Positions 1 through 6,617 of a DNA stretch of 11,511 bases are shown here, piece after piece. Under the pieces are notes generated by a model. That model saw nothing but the letters and a program-made list of their open reading frames with translations. It made no database searches and was not told the origin of the DNA. The DNA lies in contig DQUH01000009.1 in NCBI GenBank assembly GCA_015662385.1, positions 1-11,511 on the forward strand, in the 5' to 3' direction. Position 1 is the first letter of the stretch. Every line of letters starts with the position of its first letter. The stretch is from Methanobacteriota archaeon (lineage in GTDB: Archaea; Iainarchaeota; Iainarchaeia; JAADDC01). A program made the translations under genes and the position numbers.

Positions 1-1097
1 ACGTCCTTTATGCCCACCACAGCAGCGATGTTCCCCGCGGGGACCTCGTCCACGACCACGCGGTGTGGGCCCATGTAGAGGGAGATCTGCTGTATGCGGG
101 CGGTTCGCTTGGCATTTATCAGCTTCACGTCCATGCCCCGCCGGAGGGTACCGGAATATATACGCCCGGTGGAAACATCGCCGGCGTGGGGGTCAACGGA
201 CACGTCCGTGACCACCATGACCAGTTTGCCGTTCCTGTCCACCTTGAGCATCTGCTGGCCCACTTCCGAGTTTATGTCCCCCTTCCAGAGGTGGGGAATA
301 CGGTACTTCTGGGCCTCCAGCGGGCTTGGCAGGTGTTTAATGACCATGCGGAGAACGACGTCATATAGCTTGATCTTCTTTGCAAGCTCCTTCTGCTTGT
401 CCTGCTGGAGGTGCTCGTAGACGTCCTTGAAGGTAACTTTTTTCTCAGCGGCGTACGGAACTGAAAGGGCCCAGTTGTGGTACGCCGAGCCGAAAGCCAC
501 TGAACCGTCGTTGACGGAAACCTGCCACTTGTCCTTGAACTCCTCCGGGGCGAACTTGCGTATCAGCTCGTTCACGTCCCGTATTATCTCCATGAACCGC
601 TCCTGCATCTGTTCAGGGGTGAGCTGGAGCTCGTTTATGAGGCGGTCCACTTTGTTTATGAAGAGGACGGGCTTCACGTACTCGGAGAGGGCCATGCGCA
701 GCACAGTTTCTGTCTGGGGCATCACACCTTCCACGGCGTCGACGACGAGGATCACGCCGTCAACGGCGCGCATCGCACGGATTACTTCGTCGGCAAAGTC
801 CACGTGGCCCGGCGTGTCAATGATGTTTATTATGTGGTCCTTACCGTCCCAGTCGTAAAGGATCGAAATGTTCGCCGAGAAGATGGTGATGCCGCGCTCG
901 CGCTCCATCTCGTAAAAGTCCATGACGAGCTGTTTCCCTGCGAGGTCCTCGGACAGCAGGCCGGACGCGGCCACGAGGTTGTCCGTAAGGGTGGTCTTAC
1001 CGTGGTCTATGTGGGCGACTATCCCTATGTTCCTTATCCTGTCCGTCTGGTACATGACGTCTTTCATCCTCTTGATTATCTCCTCTACTTTTCCCAT
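1..1097 (-). CDS. fusA: Translation elongation factor EF-2, N-terminal half (cut by window edge)
   Basis: EF-2 is the GTPase that drives ribosomal translocation in archaea. About 365 codons are present and the C-terminal half lies beyond position 1; the family is normally about 730 residues. All GTPase motifs are readable: P-loop AHIDHGKT at residues 28-35, switch I RGITI at 68-72, DTPGH at 94-98, NKVD at 148-151, and a GSA motif shortly after the VSVNDGSVAFGSA stretch. Domain II follows (GRIYSGTLRRGMDVKL, later YMGPHR and VPAGNIAAV). I start at ATG 1097 because an AGGTGAT Shine-Dalgarno at 1102-1108 is 4 nt upstream and MGKVEEIIKRMK resembles the usual EF-2 N-terminus. An in-frame ATG at 1103 overlaps that Shine-Dalgarno and is less likely. 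The gene is 5 nt downstream of rps7 in the same operon. Switch I continues as FSANIS where many archaeal EF-2s have a variant of AANVS. Identity is secure. Confidence 0.97.
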   Translation of the reverse strand, partial: MGKVEEIIKRMKDVMYQTDRIRNIGIVAHIDHGKTTLTDNLVAASGLLSEDLAGKQLVMDFYEMERERGITIFSANISILYDWDGKDHIINIIDTPGHVDFADEVIRAMRAVDGVILVVDAVEGVMPQTETVLRMALSEYVKPVLFINKVDRLINELQLTPEQMQERFMEIIRDVNELIRKFAPEEFKDKWQVSVNDGSVAFGSAYHNWALSVPYAAEKKVTFKDVYEHLQQDKQKELAKKIKLYDVVLRMVIKHLPSPLEAQKYRIPHLWKGDINSEVGQQMLKVDRNGKLVMVVTDVSVDPHAGDVSTGRIYSGTLRRGMDVKLINAKRTARIQQISLYMGPHRVVVDEVPAGNIAAVVGIKD

Positions 1098-1101
1098 TAC
1101 C

Positions 1102-1108
1102 ATCACCT
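1102..1108 (-). promoter_or_regulatory. Shine-Dalgarno site for EF-2
   Basis: On the minus strand this reads AGGTGAT, a match to the archaeal anti-Shine-Dalgarno, ending 4 nt before ATG 1097. It overlaps the stop codon of rps7, so the two genes are probably translationally coupled. It favours the 1097 start over the in-frame ATG at 1103. Confidence 0.7.
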
Positions 1109-1732
1109 GGACTGGCGCGCGATCCTCTCGATCTCCTCACGCCGCATCACGGCAAAGGACTTTGGATCGTTCTGAGCAGCCGCGATAAGCTCTTCCGCCA
1201 GGGCCTCCGCAGCGGAGACTTTCGAATTGAAGGACTTGGAAAACGCGGCGAGGGCTATGTTTCGAAGGGCTACGTCCAGGGCGCGGAGGGGGGACACGTC
1301 CACCGCGACTGGTACGAAGACACCGCCCACCTGAACCCGGACAACGTCTTCCCTGGGGGCAGCGTTCACCACCGCATCGACCAACACTTGGACAGGGTTC
1401 TGCCCGGTTTTCTGCTCTACAATCTCAAACGCTTCCTCCACAATGCTCATGGCAAGGAGCTTCTTCCCGCACGCGCCACGGCCGCGGATGTACCTGCCGC
1501 CCAGCTTGCGGGACCCCTGTCCAGAGCGCATTAGCTTGTTTATCAATCGCTCAACAATGGGCACGTCCTTCTTCGCCATGTGTTTTTTTGCATGGCGGCC
1601 GTGGGTATGGGGTACGATGATGGGCCGGAGGGAAATGTAATCTTTGAGGGAGATGTCGTTAACCACAACGCCAGACGTGTCCCACCGGCCGAAAAGCAAG
1701 ACCTTACTCGTAGTATTTTTGCTACCAGCCAT
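1103..1732 (-). CDS. rps7: 30S ribosomal protein uS7 (archaeal S7)
   Basis: uS7 nucleates assembly of the small-subunit head and lines the E-site mRNA exit. The protein is 209 residues, near the usual archaeal length. Diagnostic stretches are GRHAKKHMAKKDVPIVERLI (about 45-64), the QNPVQVLVDAVVNAAPRED core (111-129), PVAVDVSPLRALDVALRNI (141-159) and the archaeal ending EEIERIARQSR. I start at ATG 1732, not at the upstream in-frame ATG at 1822. The extra 30 residues would lie entirely inside rps12 and do not resemble S7, and a perfect AGGAGGT stands just before 1732. Residues about 70-89 form a basic, glycine-rich segment between the first two helices that is longer than the short loop in many S7 proteins. 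The gene begins 2 nt after the rps12 stop and is followed 5 nt later by EF-2. Identity is secure. Confidence 0.97.
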   Translation of the reverse strand: MAGSKNTTSKVLLFGRWDTSGVVVNDISLKDYISLRPIIVPHTHGRHAKKHMAKKDVPIVERLINKLMRSGQGSRKLGGRYIRGRGACGKKLLAMSIVEEAFEIVEQKTGQNPVQVLVDAVVNAAPREDVVRVQVGGVFVPVAVDVSPLRALDVALRNIALAAFSKSFNSKVSAAEALAEELIAAAQNDPKSFAVMRREEIERIARQSR

Positions 1733-1734
1733 GT

Positions 1735-2166
1735 TTACCTCCTCGCTTTCTCCTTTCTGCCCGTACGGAGCATCTCGAGGGATACACCGTTTACCATGAT
1801 CACCTTGTAGCGCATACCCCACTGCGAACCCACAGGACCTCCCTGCGAACCACCGATCCCCTCTATTATGACTTCGTCGTGCTCGTCCACGAACTTTATC
1901 GCCCCGTTGCGGGGGACGTGCGCTGTAACCTGCTTGCCGTTTTTAACTAACTGAACACGGACTGCCTTGATGAGTCCGGAGTGTGGCTGCTTCTGCTCTA
2001 TCTCACGCTTTTCTAACACTATCCCCCTCGCCATGGGCGCTCCCTCGAGGGGGTCCTGTGGCCCGTGCTGCCTGCGGAGTATCCTCTTTTTGTAGTTGCG
2101 ATCCTTCCACCTCCACTTCTTCCTGTCTTTTATAAGCTTACGAGCAGCAAATTCCCCGTTCGCCAT
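1735..2166 (-). CDS. rps12: 30S ribosomal protein uS12 (archaeal S12)
   Basis: uS12 sits at the decoding centre and checks codon-anticodon pairing. The product is 143 residues, about the archaeal norm. Family stretches include NGEFAARKL near the N-terminus, [16 protein letters not shown] (38-53), [31 protein letters not shown], and the [10 protein letters not shown] near the C-terminus. I start at ATG 2166 ([10 protein letters not shown]), preceded by GGTGG 6 nt upstream. An in-frame ATG at 2211 would add 15 hydrophobic, tryptophan-rich residues inside nusA that look spurious. The N-terminus lacks the few extra residues (PGKYAP-like) I recall in many archaeal homologues. The decoding loop reads [11 protein letters not shown] where PNSA followed by x-R-K is nearly universal. 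The start is 1 nt after the nusA stop. Identity is secure. Confidence 0.97.
   Translation of the reverse strand: MANGEFAARKLIKDRKKWRWKDRNYKKRILRRQHGPQDPLEGAPMARGIVLEKREIEQKQPHSGLIKAVRVQLVKNGKQVTAHVPRNGAIKFVDEHDEVIIEGIGGSQGGPVGSQWGMRYKVIMVNGVSLEMLRTGRKEKARR
1737..1743 (-). promoter_or_regulatory. Shine-Dalgarno site for rps7
   Basis: The minus strand reads AGGAGGT, ending 4 nt before ATG 1732. It is built into the final codons and stop of rps12 (agg agg taa). This site decides the rps7 start and suggests coupled translation of the two ribosomal proteins. Confidence 0.75.
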
Positions 2167-2167
2167 T

Positions 2168-2584
2168 TCAAGCCACCACCACGTTGTGTATTCCAAAATG
2201 TCTGGAAGCAAGAATCCTTGCTAGACGAACCTTAGCATCCACACGGCGGGCAAGCGCCCTGCGGTCCTTCCCGTCGAGTATTACATATGCAAGCTTTTTT
2301 CCGTTTCTCTCCACAACGTTCACCCTCTGGACGTTCGCGGGGGAGAATATGTTCCGTATGAACTGTGCTGGATCTGAAGAAAATTCTACGAGGCCCACTT
2401 TTTTACCCAGTGCCTGCTCGAGTTTCTTCACGTTGGCCCCCTTCTTGCCTATGGCGAGGCCCATCTCGCCCTCACCCACAACGAAGGTAACTGTGTTCCT
2501 ACCGACTATACAATCTTTTGCAAAGGCTCCGGTAATCTGACTGAAAAGCGAGAGGTACTGTAACTCTTTTGTAGTCAGTCTCAC
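2168..2584 (-). CDS. nusA: Archaeal NusA-like transcription factor (two KH domains)
   Basis: Archaeal NusA is a short protein made only of two KH domains. It lacks the polymerase-binding N-terminal domain and S1 domain of bacterial NusA. Here it is 138 residues, the usual size. KH1 is clear: [23 protein letters not shown] at about 34-56 with the GxxG loop GKKG at 46-49, followed by [16 protein letters not shown]2 covers about 86-138 and ends in the family signature [17 protein letters not shown]. Where a second GxxG loop is expected, around 110-120, the sequence is [11 protein letters not shown] and carries no glycine pair. The start is GTG at 2584, with GGAGG upstream inside the end of rpl30e, leaving a 3-nt gap. 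The position between rpl30e and rps12 is the standard archaeal order. The family call is firm; the biochemical role of archaeal NusA is less well defined. Confidence 0.93.
   Translation of the reverse strand: MRLTTKELQYLSLFSQITGAFAKDCIVGRNTVTFVVGEGEMGLAIGKKGANVKKLEQALGKKVGLVEFSSDPAQFIRNIFSPANVQRVNVVERNGKKLAYVILDGKDRRALARRVDAKVRLARILASRHFGIHNVVVA
2173..2177 (-). promoter_or_regulatory. Shine-Dalgarno site for rps12
   Basis: GGTGG on the minus strand lies 6 nt before ATG 2166, inside the valine codons at the end of nusA. It supports the shorter rps12 start over the in-frame ATG at 2211. Confidence 0.5.
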
Positions 2585-2587
2585 GGC

Positions 2588-2890
2588 TCATTCCTCCTTT
2601 ACCACTTCTAAGATGCTAGAGTCGCCAGCATCTTCCACCGCAAGTACAGACACGGTGAACGGCTTTCCACAGACCTGGCCGAGCTCGAGGGTGGTACCCC
2701 TGAAACTGTAAACGGGCACGCCCCCGATCTTTGCTAGGTAACGGATCCTGTCTGCCTGCTCCCTGGGGGCGTTAGCCGCGAGGATTATGAGCTTTGCCCG
2801 GCCGTTCAATACAGATTTTTCAGACCCTCTGTACCCCAGCACCACCTTTCCGGTTTCCATAGCCCTTCTGATCTGGAACCGCAAGTCCAT
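2588..2890 (-). CDS. rpl30e: 50S ribosomal protein L30e (eL30)
   Basis: L30e is a small RNA-binding protein of the archaeal/eukaryotic large subunit, of the L7Ae/L30e fold that recognises kink-turns. The product is 100 residues, the family length. Recognisable stretches are the N-terminal RRAMETGKVVLGYRGSEKS, then GRAKLIILAANAPREQ (30-45) and YLAKIGGVPVYSFRGTTLELG (50-70, the RNA-binding loop region), then CGKPFTVSVLAVEDAGDSSIL. The ATG at 2890 follows the rpoA'' stop by 2 nt, and GGGTGAT, which ends rpoA'', serves as its Shine-Dalgarno. The gene is co-transcribed with the polymerase genes, its normal place in archaea. Nothing is missing or unusual. Confidence 0.96.
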   Translation of the reverse strand: MDLRFQIRRAMETGKVVLGYRGSEKSVLNGRAKLIILAANAPREQADRIRYLAKIGGVPVYSFRGTTLELGQVCGKPFTVSVLAVEDAGDSSILEVVKEE

Positions 2891-2892
2891 GC

Positions 2893-3993
2893 TTAATCAC
2901 CCAGCTTCATAACAAGCTTGACCATGCCAGTGCCCACTTTCACAGGTAGCCCAACTATGAGATTTTCTACCACTCCTTTTAAATGCTCTTCCTCGCCCCA
3001 AAGCGCCGCCTCTGTGAGGTGCTTACCCGTCTCCTCAAAGGCTGCACGGGCGAACACTGACCCCTTCTTGCCGGCAATACCTGTGCGTCCCACCGCCTCG
3101 TAGTAACCCTCATACGTAAGAAGATCTGCCAAAAGCGAAAAGTGGCGAAGGTCCACGTCCATGTCCCCGTAAGCCTTCTTCAGCTCCTCTATTATCATGT
3201 AGCGAGCCGCTTCGATACCGAGGGCTGCAGCCACCTCGTGGATGTCGTTGGAATATGTGCGGGTGTGGTCAACCTCTTTGAGCTTCAGCACCGCCCGTAG
3301 ATTCGTACCGGAGGTGTTGATGACGAACTCGTCGCCCTCTTTCCCTACCAACGCAAAACGTATGCCCTTTACGCCGGATACTTGCAGTTTCTCAAGGGCT
3401 ATCCGGAGTTTGCGGAGCTTGGCTAGGGGGATCTCTTCCCCCCTCCACGACAGGACAAACACGTCCCCTGCATCGGTGCCTTTTTTCCGGGCCTTTGCCT
3501 CTATCTTTTTTATTACTTCTTCCTTGGTTAAGCCCCTGTTCTCCAGCTCTTTTTCGTCAAACTCGATGTATATCTCCTTGGCGAAATAGTCCTCGCTTAT
3601 TTTTGCTATGTCTGACAGCACGGTTTCCTGGAGGGATATCGCAAACTCCCGCGCTTTCCCTTCGTCGCTTTTGTACGGCTCCTTTAGGTAGATCTTCATG
3701 GAGGGGGTTTTTATTTTACGCAGTGCGTCGGCTATCTCCAGCATGCGGTCAACACCCGAAGTCACAGAAACCTCCGCTGCACCGGCAAAGTGGAACGTCC
3801 TCAAAGTAGCCTGCGTCGCCGGTTCGCTCATTGACTCTGCAGCAACCAGGCCAACAGCTTCCCAGTACTCGATCTTGGCCTCTTCCAGCCATTTTTTCAC
3901 GCGTTCTATCAATTTTTTCTTTTCAGAGGCGGTCAGCTTTTTTTTCGCCGCGAAGTCTTCAACCTGCGCGAGTATGTGTTCGGGGAGCGTCAT
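2893..3993 (-). CDS. rpoA2: DNA-directed RNA polymerase subunit A'' (Rpo1C)
   Basis: A'' is the C-terminal part of the archaeal counterpart of bacterial beta-prime and eukaryotic Rpb1. It supplies the trigger loop that closes over the incoming nucleotide, plus part of the jaw and clamp. The protein is 366 residues, slightly short for the family. Residues 45-71 hold the trigger region. Here it reads AAESMSEPATQATLRTFHFA, whereas most polymerases read AAQSIGEPGTQ-x-T; the following VTSGVDRMLEI is more like eukaryotic Pol II than most euryarchaeal sequences. The jaw follows (about 90-200), then NTSGTNLRAVLKLKEVDHTRTYSNDIHEVAAALGIEAAR and DMDVDLRHFSLLADLLTYEG near the C-terminus, all typical. It overlaps rpoA' by 4 nt (ATGA at 3990-3993), and AGGTGA at 4000-4005 is its Shine-Dalgarno. 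Identity is secure; the consequence of the altered motif is unknown. Confidence 0.97.
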   Translation of the reverse strand: MTLPEHILAQVEDFAAKKKLTASEKKKLIERVKKWLEEAKIEYWEAVGLVAAESMSEPATQATLRTFHFAGAAEVSVTSGVDRMLEIADALRKIKTPSMKIYLKEPYKSDEGKAREFAISLQETVLSDIAKISEDYFAKEIYIEFDEKELENRGLTKEEVIKKIEAKARKKGTDAGDVFVLSWRGEEIPLAKLRKLRIALEKLQVSGVKGIRFALVGKEGDEFVINTSGTNLRAVLKLKEVDHTRTYSNDIHEVAAALGIEAARYMIIEELKKAYGDMDVDLRHFSLLADLLTYEGYYEAVGRTGIAGKKGSVFARAAFEETGKHLTEAALWGEEEHLKGVVENLIVGLPVKVGTGMVKLVMKLGD

Positions 3994-6617
3994 CTCTTCT
4001 CACCTGCCTTTATCTCATCGTACAGAACGTCAAGGGGTACCTCCCCGTGACGCAGCTTTTGGGGGTTCAGGTTATCATCTCCAAAGGCGAACTGGACTAT
4101 TGTATCCCTTGTCACCTCACGCACGGTGCCGTCAGGGAACGCGAGGAGGTCCATCATGGCGTTGGAGAGGCGGCGGTAGTAGTAGCCAGTAATCTGGGTG
4201 GACACACCCTTGTCCACTTCACCCATACGGCCGCCCATACCCCAGAAAAACAGCTCGTTTACGGTGAGCCCGTCCCTTAGGTTGCTGCGGGCAAAACCCC
4301 TGGCAAATGGGCCGATGTCCCCGCGCTTAAAGTGGGAGGTCACGCGCTGGTAGAAACCGCGGTGTGGCCGCTTTTCGCGGACAGCTGCCTGCCCCTGTAC
4401 ACCCATAAGGTTCTTTATGTTCGCAAAGGAACCGCGGGCGCCGGAAAAAATCTGGGCAAAATTGTCCAGTATGTGCACGGGGTCTAGTTTCGTCTCGAGC
4501 AGATACTTCTGGAGCAGGGACTGGATTTCCTTTTCCGCCTGCCCGAGAGTGACCATGATGTACGTCTCCAATGATTCCTCCACCCCGCGGCCGGGAATGG
4601 GCTCCAGCCTCCCCTCTTCGTACTGCTTTATGTATTCATAGACTTTTTCCAGCGCCTTTTCAATAATCTCATCAATCTTGCGGTCGAGCTCCTCGGGGAT
4701 CTTGAGGGAGTGGTACGAGATGGTGAAACCGAACATGTACAGCAAACGGTTCGCCAAACGGGAGACGCGGTTCATGAAATCCTTTGCCACGCCCTCACCG
4801 TAGCGCCGAACCATGTAGTCAATGAGCTTGCCCTTTCCAGTACCCACCGCCGCCTTGTCGATTACGCCCTCCACGAGCTTACCGTCTTTTATCACGGTAA
4901 TCGGGCTTATGGGCCCGTTGCCCTTCTTGTCCGCCAGCCCCACAGACACTAAGTGCTTACCAAGGGTTGAAGGGAACTTCAGGTTCATGTCTGGGGGCAG
5001 GAGCATAGAAAATATCGCACGGCCCGAGATCGTACCGTCCTCTTCCGGCTCGGGCAGTTCAGTTATTCCAGCAGCGTAGAGCAGGTCCATTGCTTCCTCT
5101 TTCGTGAACTTCGTCCAGGGGAGCGTCAAAATGAAAAGAGCCGTAATGTAGTCCTTGGTAAGCGCGATTATGGGGCCACCGTAGCGGGGGGATATTATGT
5201 GCTTGGTGGGGACCATGAGCTCCCTTGCCTCTGCCTGCGCCTCCTTTGTCTGCAAAAAGTGTATGTTCATCTCGTCGCCGTCGAAGTCCGCGTTGTACGG
5301 CGGGCATATTGCGGGCTGTATCCTCAGGGTCTTGCCGGGGAGGACCCGCACTTTAAGGGCGAACATGGACATCCTGTGGAGAGACGGCTGGCGGTTGAAG
5401 AGAACTATGTCCCCGTCCACCACCTGGCGCTCAACGGTATAGCCGGGTGCTAGCTCCTCAAGAAGTTCCTCGCGGTTGGCGTCGGTGACCTTCAGCCTCG
5501 TCCCGTCAGGACGGATGACGTAAAGTGCGCGGGGGTACTCCTTGGACGCCACGTACCTCTTCGCCTCTTCTAAGTTCCATTCTGTAACGTGTAGAGGTAC
5601 CGTTATAATGTTCGCCATCCTGTCTGGCACACCCACCTCGTCAATGGAGAGCATGGGGTCGGGGGTTATCACGGCCCTGCCGGCGAAGTTTACACGTTTG
5701 CCAGAGAGGTTGTACCTGAAGCGGCCCTCCTTTCCTTTCAAGCGCTGGATAATGGTTTTTAGGATCCTGCCGGAGCGGTGGCGCGCAGGCGGTGCCCCAG
5801 ACGTCTCGTTGTTAAAGTACGTGGTCACGTGGTACTGGAGAAGGTCCCAGAGGTCCTCAACTATGAGCTGCGGGGCGCCTGCGTCTATGTTCTCCCTAAG
5901 GCGCTGGTTTATGCGGACGATGTCCGCGAGCTTGTGGGTCAGGTCGTCTTCGGCGCGCTCCCCCGTCTCAAGCACTATTGAAGGGCGGACTGTGACGGGG
6001 GGGACCGGAAGCACGGTAACAACCAGCCACTCTGGACGGAAATCGCGGGGATTGAACCCGAGACGCTCAAGATCCGTATCGTGGATCTTTTCCAGGCGCT
6101 CACGGATCTCCGTTGGCCATACGCGCTTATCGCCCTCGAAGAAGTTTGTAGGCCTGTCCAAGCGGACAGCGTTCCTTTCAGCACCACAGTGGGGGCAGTT
6201 CTTAACAGAACTCCCCTTCTTTGCCAGTGCTTTAAGCCTGGACTTAGGCGGGTTTTCCGCTATTATCTCCGCGAACTCCTGTTCAGAAACGAGGGGCTTG
6301 CCACATTTCGGGCAAAAAGCGTTGAGGAAATATTCTACATAACGGGCGTACTCAGAATGTATAACTGGCCTGACAAGCTCAATATGGCCAAAATGACCGG
6401 GACAGCGGTTCATTTTCTGACCGCACGTTTTGCAGCGCAAACCGGGGTCGGCTACCCCCATATGGGGGTCCATAAGGCCACCCTCTATGGGGAAACCGTC
6501 ATCGTCGTAAGTTTCAGCTACCTTCACCTCGACGGCGGACATCTTCCTGATCATTTCAGGGGACAGGATGCCGAACTTAATCATACCTATCGTTTTCCTC
6601 GTCACCATACCCATCAC
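3990..6617 (-). CDS. rpoA1: DNA-directed RNA polymerase subunit A' (Rpo1N)
   Basis: A' is the large N-terminal part of the archaeal Rpb1 counterpart and carries the catalytic magnesium site. The 875 residues match the family size. The N-terminal zinc site is C62/C65/C72/H75 (CKTCGQKMNRCPGHFGH), and a second pair set is C102/C105 with C141/C144. The clamp and active-site region include FNRQPSLHRMSMF and the metal loop NADFDGD at 442-448, with Asp444, Asp446 and Asp448 all present. The bridge helix spans about 788-817 and reads GGRMGEVDKGVSTQITGY, quite unlike the usual GGREGLVDTAVRTA. Residues are numbered from GTG 6617, chosen for its GTGA overlap with rpoB'. ATG 6614 and ATG 6608 (MVTRKTIGMIKFG, which starts closest to homologues, with GTGAT just upstream) are real alternatives. 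It overlaps rpoA'' by 4 nt. Identity is secure; the start is uncertain by up to 3 codons. Confidence 0.97.
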   Translation of the reverse strand: MMGMVTRKTIGMIKFGILSPEMIRKMSAVEVKVAETYDDDGFPIEGGLMDPHMGVADPGLRCKTCGQKMNRCPGHFGHIELVRPVIHSEYARYVEYFLNAFCPKCGKPLVSEQEFAEIIAENPPKSRLKALAKKGSSVKNCPHCGAERNAVRLDRPTNFFEGDKRVWPTEIRERLEKIHDTDLERLGFNPRDFRPEWLVVTVLPVPPVTVRPSIVLETGERAEDDLTHKLADIVRINQRLRENIDAGAPQLIVEDLWDLLQYHVTTYFNNETSGAPPARHRSGRILKTIIQRLKGKEGRFRYNLSGKRVNFAGRAVITPDPMLSIDEVGVPDRMANIITVPLHVTEWNLEEAKRYVASKEYPRALYVIRPDGTRLKVTDANREELLEELAPGYTVERQVVDGDIVLFNRQPSLHRMSMFALKVRVLPGKTLRIQPAICPPYNADFDGDEMNIHFLQTKEAQAEARELMVPTKHIISPRYGGPIIALTKDYITALFILTLPWTKFTKEEAMDLLYAAGITELPEPEEDGTISGRAIFSMLLPPDMNLKFPSTLGKHLVSVGLADKKGNGPISPITVIKDGKLVEGVIDKAAVGTGKGKLIDYMVRRYGEGVAKDFMNRVSRLANRLLYMFGFTISYHSLKIPEELDRKIDEIIEKALEKVYEYIKQYEEGRLEPIPGRGVEESLETYIMVTLGQAEKEIQSLLQKYLLETKLDPVHILDNFAQIFSGARGSFANIKNLMGVQGQAAVREKRPHRGFYQRVTSHFKRGDIGPFARGFARSNLRDGLTVNELFFWGMGGRMGEVDKGVSTQITGYYYRRLSNAMMDLLAFPDGTVREVTRDTIVQFAFGDDNLNPQKLRHGEVPLDVLYDEIKAGEKR
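4000..4005 (-). promoter_or_regulatory. Shine-Dalgarno site for rpoA''
   Basis: AGGTGA on the minus strand lies 6 nt before ATG 3993, inside the last codons of rpoA'. With the ATGA overlap it indicates re-initiation, keeping A' and A'' in step. Confidence 0.6.

Noticed and set aside
1733..1822. Upstream in-frame ATG extending rps7 by 30 residues.
   Set aside because: The extra segment overlaps rps12 in another frame and does not resemble S7; a strong AGGAGGT precedes ATG 1732.
2167..2211. Upstream in-frame ATG extending rps12 by 15 residues ([15 protein letters not shown]).
   Set aside because: It lies wholly within the end of nusA, is unlike any S12 N-terminus, and ATG 2166 has its own Shine-Dalgarno followed by the family sequence.
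5542..6342. Long plus-strand open frame of 266 codons opposite rpoA', with similar long frames opposite rpoB' (7874-8650) and rpoB'' (8572-9390).
   Set aside because: These are antisense shadows of conserved polymerase genes, with low-complexity Ser/Arg-rich or otherwise unrecognisable products and no supporting start sites.
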